Positions 1-7,752 of a DNA stretch of 14,161 nucleotides are shown here, in pieces; the first letter of the stretch is position 1, and each line of letters opens with the position of its first letter. Origin of the DNA: Alistipes sp. (GTDB taxonomy: Bacteria; Bacteroidota; Bacteroidia; Bacteroidales; Rikenellaceae); assembly GCA_031285485.1 (NCBI GenBank), contig JAITWC010000134.1:1-14161 (forward strand), read 5' to 3'. A model generated the notes under the pieces. It was not told the origin of the DNA, made no database searches, and was given only the letters and a program-made list of their open reading frames with translations. The position numbers and the translations under genes were made by a program.

Positions 1-18
1 TTGCCTCCAAAGAGGCAA
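1..18 (-). terminator. Perfect hairpin at window edge, possible terminator
   Basis: TTGCCTC (1-7) and GAGGCAA (12-18) form a perfect 7-bp stem with a 4-nt loop. It lies about 155 nt beyond the stop of the last minus-strand gene, so it could end the topA-DUF2461 transcript. Any U-tract for a minus-strand terminator would lie left of base 1 and cannot be seen. There is no T-run on the plus-strand side, so a plus-strand terminator is unlikely. Confidence 0.35.
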
Positions 19-22
19 CAAC

Positions 23-47
23 TAATAACTCATGATTAATAACTCAT
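23..47. repeat. Short direct repeat, two copies of 11 bp
   Basis: The 11-mer TAATAACTCAT occurs at 23-33 and again at 37-47 in an AT-rich patch that contrasts with the GC-rich surroundings. A similar ATTAATAATT-type patch lies between the DUF3098 gene and ftsX (9880-9903). No function can be assigned; it may be simple AT-rich spacer sequence. The rest of 48-172 is GC-rich. It contains small hairpins at 120-137 (GCGCCC/GGGCGC) and 157-169 (CGGGC/GCCCG) just past the DUF2461 stop, without a U-tract. Confidence 0.5.
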
Positions 48-172
48 AACCCGAAAAAGCCATGAAAATCGACCGAATTTACCTGCGCGCACTGCGCGGC
101 GCGGTTCGGGACAGGTGCCGCGCCCGGTGCAGGGCGCAACGATGGCTGAATGATACCGGGCGAGGCCCGTGC

Positions 173-865
173 CTACATCTCCTCGTGGGCAAACCGCGCG
201 GCGCGGTTCATCAACGTCATGAAATCGAGAGCGGCCCTGAAATCGGCCGCCGCACGCTCCGCCGGATCGGGCCCGAGAATGTATGCGTCGTCGATCGTCT
301 TGGAGAGATGGAAGTCCTTCAGCCGCAGCCACCCGTCCCGCTCGCTGCCCGCGGCAAAACCAACGGGCGTCCGTTTCAGGGAATTGGAAAGATCGAGTGC
401 CCAGCCGGCCGCCCTGCCCGCCGACGATACGCTCGCAGCCACCGCCGCGCCGTTATCGAAGATCTCGTCGCGAACGCTCCTCAGCACCGCCGGCTCGGGC
501 ATATATATGCCGGCGTCGAGCAGGTGCCCCCCGATCATCCCGCCTTCACCCGAAGATGGCTCGATGTGAAAATAGTATCCGGCATTGCCCGACTTCTTAC
601 CGCCGGGGCAGATATACAGCCCGAAGTGTGTCTTGTAGGGCGTCTTGTCGTGCGAGAACCGCGTGTCGCGATATATCCGGTAGGTGCAATCCTTCAGCGA
701 AAGTCCGCGAACCAACGGATCGAACTCACCCACAAGCGCAACGAGCCGCTCGCCGAAAACCCCGAAAAGCGCCTCGGCCTCGCGATAGCGATCCTTGTTC
801 GCCGCAAACCACTCACGGTTGTTATTCGCCCGCAGGTCGCTCAAAAAATCCAAAATCCGTTTCAC
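173..865 (-). CDS. DUF2461 family protein (TIGR02453-like)
   Basis: Predicted protein of 230 aa, close to the usual length of this family. The diagnostic region is YRIYRDTRFSHDKTPYKTHF at about residues 62-81, the conserved core of TIGR02453/DUF2461 proteins. The N-terminus (LDFLSDLRANNNREWFAANKD) is also typical. The family has no established biochemical role, and I infer none. There is no signal peptide or membrane segment, so it is probably cytoplasmic. The start is GTG at 865-863, which overlaps the TGA of topA in a 4-nt GTGA arrangement and implies translational coupling to topA. The stop is TAG at 173-175. It is the last gene of the minus-strand run in this window. Confidence 0.9.
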   Translation of the reverse strand: MKRILDFLSDLRANNNREWFAANKDRYREAEALFGVFGERLVALVGEFDPLVRGLSLKDCTYRIYRDTRFSHDKTPYKTHFGLYICPGGKKSGNAGYYFHIEPSSGEGGMIGGHLLDAGIYMPEPAVLRSVRDEIFDNGAAVAASVSSAGRAAGWALDLSNSLKRTPVGFAAGSERDGWLRLKDFHLSKTIDDAYILGPDPAERAAADFRAALDFMTLMNRAARFAHEEM

Positions 866-3198
866 CTTCGCGAGCGTTTGGTTGCGGAAGCCTCTTTGTC
901 CGGCGCTTCGGCCACTATCCTACGGGCCTCATCCAGCGTCAGCGCGGCGACGTCGACCCCCCGCGGCAGCTTATAGTTCCTGCCACCGAAAGCGATGTAC
1001 GGCCCCCACTTGCCATTCTTCACCGACATGCCCGGCTCCTCGGCCCAGGTGTGCAACGGCTCCCCGGCGGTGGCTTTTTCGCGCACCACCTCCATCGCCC
1101 GCTCCATCGTTACGGTATACGGATCGTCCTTGCGGCCGAGCGAGGTGAATTTGCCGTCGTGCTTGACGTAGGGCCCGAACCGGCCAACGCCGATCACCAC
1201 CTCCTTGCCGTCGTGCAGGCCCAGCGAACGCGGCAGCGAAAGCAACTCCAACGCCTCTTCGAGCGTGAGCGTAACCACCAACTGCCCCTTCTTGAGCGAC
1301 GCCGAACGAGGTTTTTCACCCTCGGCGGCCTCGATCTGCACCATCGGCCCGTAGCGGCCAATCCGCGCCGTCACCTCGCGCCCGGTGGCGGGATCGATGC
1401 CCAGCACGCGCGTCTGATGGGTGTCGGTACGTTCTGTGGCTAACGCGCCGTCGATCGACGCGTGGAACTGCCCGTAGAACCGCCCGATCATCTCGTCCCA
1501 CCGTTCGTTACCCTCGGCAATCTCGTCGAACTCGCGTTCGATCTTCGCCGTGAAATTGTAGTCGAGAATATCGGGGAACTGCGCCGCGAGGTAGTCGTTC
1601 ACCAGCATCCCGATATCGGTGGGCGCCAGTCGGTTCGACTCCTTGCCCGCCTTCTCCGACAGATCCTTCTCGCTCACCCTGCCCTCCCTGAGGGTCAACT
1701 GAGTGTAGTCGCGCCGCACGCCGTCCTTGCTCTGTTTGACGACATACCCGCGCGTGATGACGGTCGAGATGGTCGGCGCGTAAGTCGAAGGCCGCCCGAT
1801 GCCCAATTCCTCCAACTTTTTCACCAACAGCGCCTCGTTGTAACGCGCCGGTGGCTGAGTGAATCTCTGAGTGGCAGTGATAACCGCCGACGAAAGCCTC
1901 TCACCGACCCTCATATTTGGCAGCACCTCGTTCTCGCCACCACCGTTACCGCCGTTACCCGAATCGCCATCCTCCTCCGACTCCAGATAAAGTTTAAGGA
2001 ACCCCGCAAACCGGATCACCTCGCCGGTAGCGGAGAAATGCTCGGCCGCCCCACCCACGTCGATCTTGACCACGGTACGATCGATCTCGGCAGGCTTCAT
2101 CTGAGACGCCACGGTACGTTTCCAGATAAGGTCGTACAACCGTTTTTCGGCCGCCGACCCCTCGATGCTCTGCCGCTCGAAGTACGACGGACGGATAGCT
2201 TCGTGAGCCTCCTGCGCCCCTTTCGACGACGTTTTATAGTTTCTCGTGTTGCTGTATTCCTCTCCGAAAAGCGCGGTCACCTCCTTACGCGCGGCGGCCA
2301 GCGCCTGCGCCGACAGGTTCACCGAGTCGGTACGCATATAAGTAATAAGCCCCTGCTCGTAAAGCCGCTGAGCCACCGACATGGTCTGCGACACCGACAT
2401 ACCCAATTTACGCCCCGCCTCCTGTTGCAGGGTAGAGGTTGTGAACGGCGGTGCGGGATATCTGGTCGCGGGTTTCTCCTCCGCGCTCGCCACAGTGAAC
2501 GCCGCCGCGGCACAAGTCTCCAGAAACCGTTCGGCCTCCGCCCTCGCATCGAACCGCCGCGAACACTCCGCCTTAAAAATCACCTTAGCCGGGTCGTCCA
2601 CCCTGAAGAACTCCGCCACCACGCGCCAATACCCGACCGGCGTGAACCCCATGATCTCCCGTTCCCGCTCCACGATCAGCCTCACCGTCACGCTCTGCAC
2701 CCGTCCCGCCGAAAGCGACGGCCGCACCTTGCGCCACAGCAGCGGCGAAAGTTCGAACCCAACCAACCTGTCGAGAATGCGCCGGGCCTGCTGGGCGTTA
2801 ACAACATCGAGGTTGATAGTCCGCGGATTCTCTATCGCATGAAGAATTGCGGGTTTAGTGATCTCATGAAAAACGATCCTCCGCGTCTTGTCGGCAGGAA
2901 GGTCCAACGCCTCCGACAGGTGCCATGCGATGGCCTCCCCCTCGCGGTCTTCATCGCTTGCAAGCCACACCGCGTCCGCTTTTTTTGCCTCGACGGCCAG
3001 ATCTTTCACAAGTTTTGTCTTATCGCCGTCTATCTCGTAGTTCGGCATGAACCCATGCTCGATATCCACCCCGAGCCCCTTCTTAACGAGGTCGCGGATG
3101 TGTCCCATACTTGAACGCACCGAGTAGTCGGCGCCGAGATATTTTTCGATTGTTTTGGCTTTGGAGGGCGACTCCACGATGACTAAATTCCTGCCCAT
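862..3198 (-). CDS. topA: DNA topoisomerase I (type IA)
   Basis: Protein of 778 aa that relaxes negative supercoils through a transient 5'-phosphotyrosine break. The N-terminal TOPRIM domain shows VIVESPSKAKT with Glu9 and the metal site D82-E-D84-R-E86 (SDEDREGEA). The catalytic tyrosine is Y287 in ITYMRTDS. Residues 406-423 are an acidic, Gly/Asn-rich linker (EEDGDSGNGGNGGGEN) inside the core. The C-terminus has no Cys4 zinc fingers. Instead it has about three Toprim_Crpt-like repeats (GRYGPMVQIE, GRFGPYVKHDGKFTSL, GKWGPYIAFGGRNYKL), the form I recall for Bacteroidetes. The start is ATG at 3198, 19 nt after the DUF4270 stop; the first residues MGRNLVIVESPSKAKT fit the family exactly. It is probably cotranscribed with its upstream neighbours and is coupled to the DUF2461 gene by a GTGA overlap. 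Confidence 0.98.
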   Translation of the reverse strand: MGRNLVIVESPSKAKTIEKYLGADYSVRSSMGHIRDLVKKGLGVDIEHGFMPNYEIDGDKTKLVKDLAVEAKKADAVWLASDEDREGEAIAWHLSEALDLPADKTRRIVFHEITKPAILHAIENPRTINLDVVNAQQARRILDRLVGFELSPLLWRKVRPSLSAGRVQSVTVRLIVEREREIMGFTPVGYWRVVAEFFRVDDPAKVIFKAECSRRFDARAEAERFLETCAAAAFTVASAEEKPATRYPAPPFTTSTLQQEAGRKLGMSVSQTMSVAQRLYEQGLITYMRTDSVNLSAQALAAARKEVTALFGEEYSNTRNYKTSSKGAQEAHEAIRPSYFERQSIEGSAAEKRLYDLIWKRTVASQMKPAEIDRTVVKIDVGGAAEHFSATGEVIRFAGFLKLYLESEEDGDSGNGGNGGGENEVLPNMRVGERLSSAVITATQRFTQPPARYNEALLVKKLEELGIGRPSTYAPTISTVITRGYVVKQSKDGVRRDYTQLTLREGRVSEKDLSEKAGKESNRLAPTDIGMLVNDYLAAQFPDILDYNFTAKIEREFDEIAEGNERWDEMIGRFYGQFHASIDGALATERTDTHQTRVLGIDPATGREVTARIGRYGPMVQIEAAEGEKPRSASLKKGQLVVTLTLEEALELLSLPRSLGLHDGKEVVIGVGRFGPYVKHDGKFTSLGRKDDPYTVTMERAMEVVREKATAGEPLHTWAEEPGMSVKNGKWGPYIAFGGRNYKLPRGVDVAALTLDEARRIVAEAPDKEASATKRSRR

Positions 3199-3217
3199 TC
3201 GGTTTGTGTGATGATGT

Positions 3218-4771
3218 CTATCCTTCGATGATTGCGTATGTGATCCTGATCGAGACAGGTTTGTCGCTGTCGAATCCCCTAAGCACGCTCTGTCCGGCGC
3301 CCATCACCCCGTAGGCTTCGGGTGCGAGATAGACCACGGGCGGCAGGTATCGGAACTGCGGATCACCGGGTTTCTCTTTGGCCAACTGCTGAACGTACGA
3401 CGTGATGTCCATTTCATAGTAACCGTTCGAACGGTTCAGATAGCCGTTGTAGGGCAGCGTGTATGTCTCGGTCAATCCCTCCTGTTCGGCCAATTGGTTC
3501 CGGTAAAGTTCCGTGGCGTATTGGTAGTCGGGTATCGGCGCCAGCGTCTGCGGTTTCAGATAGCAGCCCATCCGCGCCATCGATCCGTCGAGACCCGCCA
3601 CGGAGTCGTCGTCCACCCATATCCCCATCATGGCCTGATTGATGAACAGGTCCTTGCCCACAGTCTGCCCGGTCGTCTGGTCTATCTTTAAACGCAGGCT
3701 GCGTATCTCCTCGATCAACTCGTCGGTAAATCTCAGCATGCCGCCCACGCCTCCCATCGACTGCACATAAAGCAACGGCTGCGTGGGGCTTGTCGGCAGT
3801 GTGTCGGTGAAACCATTGGTCTGCGTTTCGAGCGTCCCCAACACCGATCCGGTGTAGTCGAACTTCGTCATGTTGACCGACAGGCTCGCCCAACTCCGCG
3901 TCTCGTCTTCTCCCTTAGCGTTTCCGCCCTTGTCGGTGTAGGTGGTCGATGCGTCGCTGAACGTGAACAGCGTGCTTAACGTGTCATAGATCGCCGAACG
4001 GTCGAGCGTGTCGTGGTTGCGCACATGCAACTGAAACCCCGACGCCAACAGGTTCGTGCCGTAGAGCGCCGCAGCAGTGGGCGATCCTTCGGCCGGAGCC
4101 ACCACAAATCCACGATATCTCTTGCTGAACAGCGAGTCGTTCATATAGTCGACCCACGGCATCGTCACCAACTCATTCAGCAGTTCCCGTCCCGCGGCGG
4201 TGGGAAACAGCCTCGAATAGACGCTGCCCTTGCCGGTGTGCGAGAACTCAAAAAGTTTACGTCCCCTAACCCTCTCCGCGTCGAAGTTAGAGTAGTACGA
4301 CGAATCCCTGTGCAGCTTCACCGCCTCGCGGCTGTCGTCCACCTCCCACACGTCGAATCTCTGCACCTGGGTCGTATCGCCCTTCGTACCTGTCACGGTG
4401 AAAAGTATCACGGCCGAGTCTATGATCGGATCCAACCCGTACCCCTCTGCATCCTCGTAAGGTGTCCCGTAGGGCTGGAACTGCAACAGCACGCCGCTGG
4501 TCTGTGCACCGAACACACCCTCGAGGTCGTTCGTCCGTCCGAACCACGCCGATCCGGTTCTCGACGAGATCACACTGTCGGCGCGATAGAGATAGGTTTT
4601 AATTCCGTTGCCGGGCGATGTCACCTCGATCTCCATCCGCTGGTTCTTCGGTATCAGTCCTGTTCCGAGCCGGTCGTCCACCTCGGTGCATCCGGCCGTC
4701 CCGACCAGGCTTGCCGCTCCGACGAGCGTCGCGGCAACCGATATGTAGTTATTTCTTGAGCAAAGTCTCAT
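3218..4771 (-). CDS. DUF4270 domain lipoprotein, probably surface or envelope exposed
   Basis: Protein of 517 aa. I place the start at ATG 4771, although the frame stays open to 4909, because MRLCSRNNYISVAATLVGAASLVGTAGC is then a clean lipoprotein signal peptide with the acylated Cys at residue 28. The lipobox TAGC has Thr at -3, which is not ideal. The residues after Cys (TEVDD) are acidic, similar to the lipoprotein export signal that directs Bacteroidetes lipoproteins to the cell surface; surface location is inference. The rest matches DUF4270 proteins as I know them in overall pattern: an early DDRLGTGLIP, many Tyr/Asp-rich beta-type segments, and VSIRITYAIIEG at the end. Function is unknown. 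It overlaps the 3' end of the GT5-like gene by 23 nt, an adjacency I recall as recurrent in Bacteroidetes. TAG stop at 3218. Confidence 0.85.
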   Translation of the reverse strand: MRLCSRNNYISVAATLVGAASLVGTAGCTEVDDRLGTGLIPKNQRMEIEVTSPGNGIKTYLYRADSVISSRTGSAWFGRTNDLEGVFGAQTSGVLLQFQPYGTPYEDAEGYGLDPIIDSAVILFTVTGTKGDTTQVQRFDVWEVDDSREAVKLHRDSSYYSNFDAERVRGRKLFEFSHTGKGSVYSRLFPTAAGRELLNELVTMPWVDYMNDSLFSKRYRGFVVAPAEGSPTAAALYGTNLLASGFQLHVRNHDTLDRSAIYDTLSTLFTFSDASTTYTDKGGNAKGEDETRSWASLSVNMTKFDYTGSVLGTLETQTNGFTDTLPTSPTQPLLYVQSMGGVGGMLRFTDELIEEIRSLRLKIDQTTGQTVGKDLFINQAMMGIWVDDDSVAGLDGSMARMGCYLKPQTLAPIPDYQYATELYRNQLAEQEGLTETYTLPYNGYLNRSNGYYEMDITSYVQQLAKEKPGDPQFRYLPPVVYLAPEAYGVMGAGQSVLRGFDSDKPVSIRITYAIIEG

Positions 4772-5567
4772 AGAATGTGTGGTATACGTCCATGTATTGT
4801 TGGCTCTGCCGGTCGCCGTCCCAGTCGAGTACCGGTTTTCCGCTCCGGCGCGCATATTCGGCAATGGCCACGTTGTCGAGATTCTCCTCCAACACCACGC
4901 CGTCGGCATAGTCAGTAACGAGCTTCATCAGATTTTCGTATGACGGCGTATCGAGAATTTCGAGTTTCGGGTCGTTCATCCCTTCGTTCTCTATTTTTTG
5001 TTTCGTTGCGAGGTCGAGCGCACCGGTGAAACCGTCGTTGTAGAGCGACACCACGATCTTGCTTCCGCGGAACACCGGATCGCCGGCGAAAGTTCCCTTC
5101 AGATAGATCGGCACTATCGACGAGAACCACCCGTGGCAGTGAACGATGCCGGGCGCCCACCTCAACTTCTTAACAGTTTCCAACACCCCCCGCGCGAAGA
5201 ATATCGCCCGCTCGTCGTTGTCGGCGAACATCTCGCCGTTTTCGTCGGCGAGTGCTGCTTTGCGGTGGAAATAGTCGTCGTTGTCGATGAAGTAGATCTG
5301 CACCCTGACCGACGGTATCGAGGCGACTTTGATGATGAGTTGATGGTCGTTGTCGTCGATAATGAGGTTCATACCGCTCAGGCGTATCACCTCGTGCAGT
5401 TGGTTTCGCCGTTCGTTGATCGTTCCCCAACGGGGCATGAAAGTGCGAATCTCGCCGCCATACTCCTGCATGGCCTGCGACAGCGTCCGCTGCCTGGTCG
5501 CCATCACGCTCTCCGGCAGATAAGGAAATACCTCGGAGCTGACATACAATATTTTATTCTTGCTCAC
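4749..5567 (-). CDS. Short GT5-like protein, N-terminal half of glycogen/starch synthase only
   Basis: Protein of 272 aa resembling the N-terminal Rossmann domain of GT5 glycogen/starch synthases. It has KILYVSSEVFPY (residues 5-16), YFIDNDDYFHRK (92-103), DNDERAIFFARGVLE (116-130) and VHCHGWFSS (142-150, in place of the usual HxHDW). Full synthases are about 480 aa with a second GT-B domain that supplies most of the sugar-nucleotide site; that half is absent. The KxGG motif that normally follows EVFPY is also missing (LPES instead). Automated annotation as glycogen synthase is therefore likely wrong for activity; a binding or regulatory role is possible but unproven. The start is GTG at 5567, supported because the family fold begins at once; no better ATG lies nearby. 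It is 23 nt after queA, and its end overlaps the DUF4270 gene by 23 nt. Confidence 0.85.
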   Translation of the reverse strand: MSKNKILYVSSEVFPYLPESVMATRQRTLSQAMQEYGGEIRTFMPRWGTINERRNQLHEVIRLSGMNLIIDDNDHQLIIKVASIPSVRVQIYFIDNDDYFHRKAALADENGEMFADNDERAIFFARGVLETVKKLRWAPGIVHCHGWFSSIVPIYLKGTFAGDPVFRGSKIVVSLYNDGFTGALDLATKQKIENEGMNDPKLEILDTPSYENLMKLVTDYADGVVLEENLDNVAIAEYARRSGKPVLDWDGDRQSQQYMDVYHTFYETLLKK

Positions 5568-5571
5568 AGTG

Positions 5572-5579
5572 CAAAGGTA
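5572..5579 (-). promoter_or_regulatory. Bacteroidetes -7 box (TACCTTTG) just upstream of the GT5-like gene
   Basis: On the minus strand this reads TACCTTTG, an exact match to the Bacteroidetes primary-sigma -7 consensus TAnnTTTG, followed by CA. No TTTG -33 element is seen at the usual spacing of about 20 bp; the nearest TTTG is 14 bp away. Only 4 nt separate the box from the GTG start at 5567, so a transcript started here would be leaderless or nearly so. Confidence 0.5.
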
Positions 5580-5590
5580 CGGATTTATAT

Positions 5591-6640
5591 TTACAAAATC
5601 AGCATCGCGTCGCCGTAAGTGCCGAAGCGGTATCCTTCGTCGATAGCGGTTTTATACGCCTTTATCATAAGGTCGTATCCGCCGAAGGCCACCACCATCA
5701 TAAGTTGGGTGGAGTGGGGCAGATGAAAGTTCGAGATCATCGCGTCGGCCACCGTAAACTCATACGGATGAAAGATAAACTTGTTCGTCCAACCCTCGAA
5801 ATGCTTTATCATCCCCCCGGTCGACACGCAGCTCTCGATGGTGCGCATCACGGTCGTCCCCACGGCCACGATCTTTTTTCCGCCGCGTTTAGTGGCGTTT
5901 ATAGCCTCGGCTACCTCCTCGGAGATCGAGATATGTTCCGAGTCCATCTTGTGTTTTGTCAGGTCTTCCACATCCACGGTGCGGAAGTTACCAAGTCCGG
6001 CGTGCAGCGTGATCTCGGCGCGGTTGATCCCTTTGATCTCCATACGCTTTAGCAGGTGTTTCGAGAAGTGCATGCCTGCCGTCGGCGCGGCCACAGCTCC
6101 CTCGTGCTTTGCGTAGATGGTCTGGTAGCGCTCCTCGTCCTCGGGCTCCACCTTGTCGCGCACCCACCTGGGCAGCGGCGTTTCGCCCATCTTGTAGAGC
6201 GCCTCCCTGAACTGTTCGTTTGTGCCGTCGAACAGGAACCTAAGCGTTCTCCCCCGCGAGGTGGTGTTGTCGATCACCTCGGCCACCAGCAGGTCGTCGT
6301 CGCCGAAATAGAGTTTGTTGCCGATGCGGATCTTGCGCGCCGGATCCACCAGCACGTCCCACAGCTTGAGTTCGTTGTTGAGCTCGCGCAGCAAAAAGAT
6401 CTCGATCTGGGCGCCGGTTTTCTCCTTGTTGCCGTACAGCCGCGCCGGAAACACCTTTGTGTTGTTGAGAACGAATGTGTCGTCGGTCCCGAAACAGTCG
6501 ATGACATCCTTGAATACGCGGTGTTCGATCTTGCCGTTTTTGCGGTTGACGATCATCAGCCGGCTTTCGTCGCGGTTTTCGACGGGGTATTTAGCCAGAA
6601 GTTCCGGAACGAAGGGATAGGTGTATTGCGATAATTTCAT
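5591..6640 (-). CDS. queA: S-adenosylmethionine:tRNA ribosyltransferase-isomerase
   Basis: Protein of 349 aa, the normal QueA length. QueA transfers and isomerises the ribose of SAM onto 7-aminomethyl-7-deazaguanine at the wobble position of tRNAs with GUN anticodons, giving epoxyqueuosine. Family signatures are visible from end to end: MKLSQYTYPFVPELLAKYPVENRDESRLM at the N-terminus, TFVLNNTKVFPARLYG, AAPTAGMHF, HAGLGNFRTV, GTTVMRTIES and the C-terminal SNFHLPHSTQLMMV and GYRFGTYGDAMLI. The start is ATG at 6640 with no Shine-Dalgarno, which is usual for the phylum. It lies 62 nt after truB, so two tRNA-modification genes sit side by side. The 62-nt spacer contains a T6 run right after the truB stop but no hairpin before it, so read-through from truB is likely. 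Confidence 0.97.
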   Translation of the reverse strand: MKLSQYTYPFVPELLAKYPVENRDESRLMIVNRKNGKIEHRVFKDVIDCFGTDDTFVLNNTKVFPARLYGNKEKTGAQIEIFLLRELNNELKLWDVLVDPARKIRIGNKLYFGDDDLLVAEVIDNTTSRGRTLRFLFDGTNEQFREALYKMGETPLPRWVRDKVEPEDEERYQTIYAKHEGAVAAPTAGMHFSKHLLKRMEIKGINRAEITLHAGLGNFRTVDVEDLTKHKMDSEHISISEEVAEAINATKRGGKKIVAVGTTVMRTIESCVSTGGMIKHFEGWTNKFIFHPYEFTVADAMISNFHLPHSTQLMMVVAFGGYDLMIKAYKTAIDEGYRFGTYGDAMLIL

Positions 6641-6666
6641 AGTGTGAAAGATGCGGCCCCGCGTTC

Positions 6667-6699
6667 TTTAACGACGCCAAACGGATATTGTACGTTAAA
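6667..6699. repeat. Inverted repeat in the truB-queA spacer
   Basis: TTTAACG (6667-6673) and CGTTAAA (6693-6699) are a perfect 7-bp inverted repeat around 19 nt. It is AT-rich and has no T-tract at its minus-strand 3' side, so it is unlikely to be a strong terminator. It could be an operator or a chance match. Confidence 0.3.
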
Positions 6700-6702
6700 A
6701 AA

Positions 6703-7419
6703 TCAAATTTGTTTCGTTCCGGCGAGAATTTTTACGATTTCCCCCAATTCCACGGCATCCTCCACTCCGTAATTCCCGCTGCGGGTGCGCCTCAGTCCTT
6801 CCAGATATCCGTCGGAGGCGAGCTCCAGCCCTATCTCGTGGGCCAGCGACCGGATGTATGTCCCCTTGCTGCATTCCACCCTCACGCGGAGCCGCGGCTC
6901 CGCGGGCAACAGGCACTCCAGCAACTCCATCTCATAGATATTGACGAGCGCCCGCCTCATCTCCGGCTCCTCGCCTTCGCGCGCCATTTCGTAGGCGCGG
7001 CGTCCCTCCATTTTTTTCGCCGAATAGACCGGCGGCATCTGCAACCTCTCCCCGGTGAGCTTCCGCAGCGCCAGCTCCACATCCCCCCGCGTGATGTGCC
7101 GCCACGGAAAATCGCCCTCGACCGGGTGTTCCAGATCCCAACTGGCCGTGGTGGCGCCCAGCACCATGTCGGCCACATACTCTTTCCGCCCGGCCTGCAA
7201 CTCCTCGACCCGCTTGGTGGCCTTGCCGATACAAACGATCAGCACCCCCGTTGCAAGCGGGTCGAGTGTCCCCGCATGCCCCACCTTGATGCGCCGCCAT
7301 CCGATCCTCTCAAGCGCACACCTGATCTTTCGCACCACATCGGTCGAAGTCCACCCCAACGGCTTGTCGACGTTGAGAACAAACCCTTCCGGAAAATTCA
7401 AATCTCTCGTAAACATCAT
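6703..7419 (-). CDS. truB: tRNA pseudouridine(55) synthase
   Basis: Protein of 238 aa that makes pseudouridine 55 in the T-loop of tRNAs. The N-terminus GFVLNVDKPLGWTSTDVV and the catalytic motif GHAGTLDPLATGVL (Asp53 catalytic) are exact family signatures. Later blocks, including PPVYSAKKMEGRRAYEMAREGE and CSKGTYIRSLAHEIG, are also present. It ends soon after the catalytic fold and lacks a long PUA extension, the usual short TruB form in this phylum. Two ATG codons stand in tandem (7419 and 7416); either could start. The gene is followed 62 nt later by queA. Upstream lies the 866-bp gene-free stretch with the 41-bp repeat array, so unlike its neighbours it is not tightly coupled to the gene before it (uppP). 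Confidence 0.97.
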   Translation of the reverse strand: MMFTRDLNFPEGFVLNVDKPLGWTSTDVVRKIRCALERIGWRRIKVGHAGTLDPLATGVLIVCIGKATKRVEELQAGRKEYVADMVLGATTASWDLEHPVEGDFPWRHITRGDVELALRKLTGERLQMPPVYSAKKMEGRRAYEMAREGEEPEMRRALVNIYEMELLECLLPAEPRLRVRVECSKGTYIRSLAHEIGLELASDGYLEGLRRTRSGNYGVEDAVELGEIVKILAGTKQI

Positions 7420-7453
7420 TCATCATAGTTGAGAACAGGATTCCCCAGGGTAT

Positions 7454-7480
7454 TTCCGCCCGGCACGAAAACCGGCGGAA
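7454..7480. other. GC-rich hairpin upstream of truB
   Basis: TTCCGCC (7454-7460) pairs perfectly with GGCGGAA (7474-7480). A bulged CGG/CC extension is possible, leaving a loop around CACGAAAA. It lies 35 nt upstream of the truB start, within any leader transcribed from the right. No T-tract follows on either strand, so an intrinsic terminator is not supported. It might be an RNA leader structure or a remnant. Confidence 0.35.
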
Positions 7481-7730
7481 CGCCGCGGGAACGAGCGTGA
7501 GGAATCCGCCACACGGATTATCTTTAAATTATTTCGGGGGCACACCCGCCATTGCCGTCGGCCGGAGCGACGATGCCTTTTTACTGTTTTGTAATCGGTC
7601 GACAACAGGGCAAAGAGAGCATTTGCCGGATTGACAAACGCAGATTACCGGAGCCTGGCCTTTGGGGTGTTTACCTCCGTCGGCTTTCCCGCCCCGCCGC
7701 TGTCGCGGCGACACGCGGGCCTCCGTCGGT

Positions 7731-7752
7731 GAGCATCGCATCGTCGATGCTC
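7731..7752. repeat. Palindrome abutting the array, degenerate copy of the repeat core
   Basis: GAGCATCG (7731-7738) and CGATGCTC (7745-7752) form a perfect 8-bp inverted repeat with a 6-nt centre. The internal segment GCATCGTCGATGC (7738-7750) differs by one base from the GCATCGCCGATGC core found in array units. It directly precedes the first full unit, so it is probably a decayed or founder copy at the array edge. Confidence 0.6.

Noticed and set aside
1462..3114. Plus-strand open frame of 550 codons opposite topA
   Set aside because: topA on the minus strand has every catalytic motif; the long antisense frame follows from GC-rich codon use and contains no recognisable domain.
4772..4909. 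Longer N-terminus for the DUF4270 protein
   Set aside because: The extra 46 residues are the out-of-frame shadow of the GT5-like gene and would bury the lipoprotein signal peptide.
6641..6702. preQ1 riboswitch upstream of queA
   Set aside because: The 62-nt spacer has no compact C-rich-loop hairpin plus A-rich tail of the preQ1 type; only a TTTAACG/CGTTAAA inverted repeat is seen.
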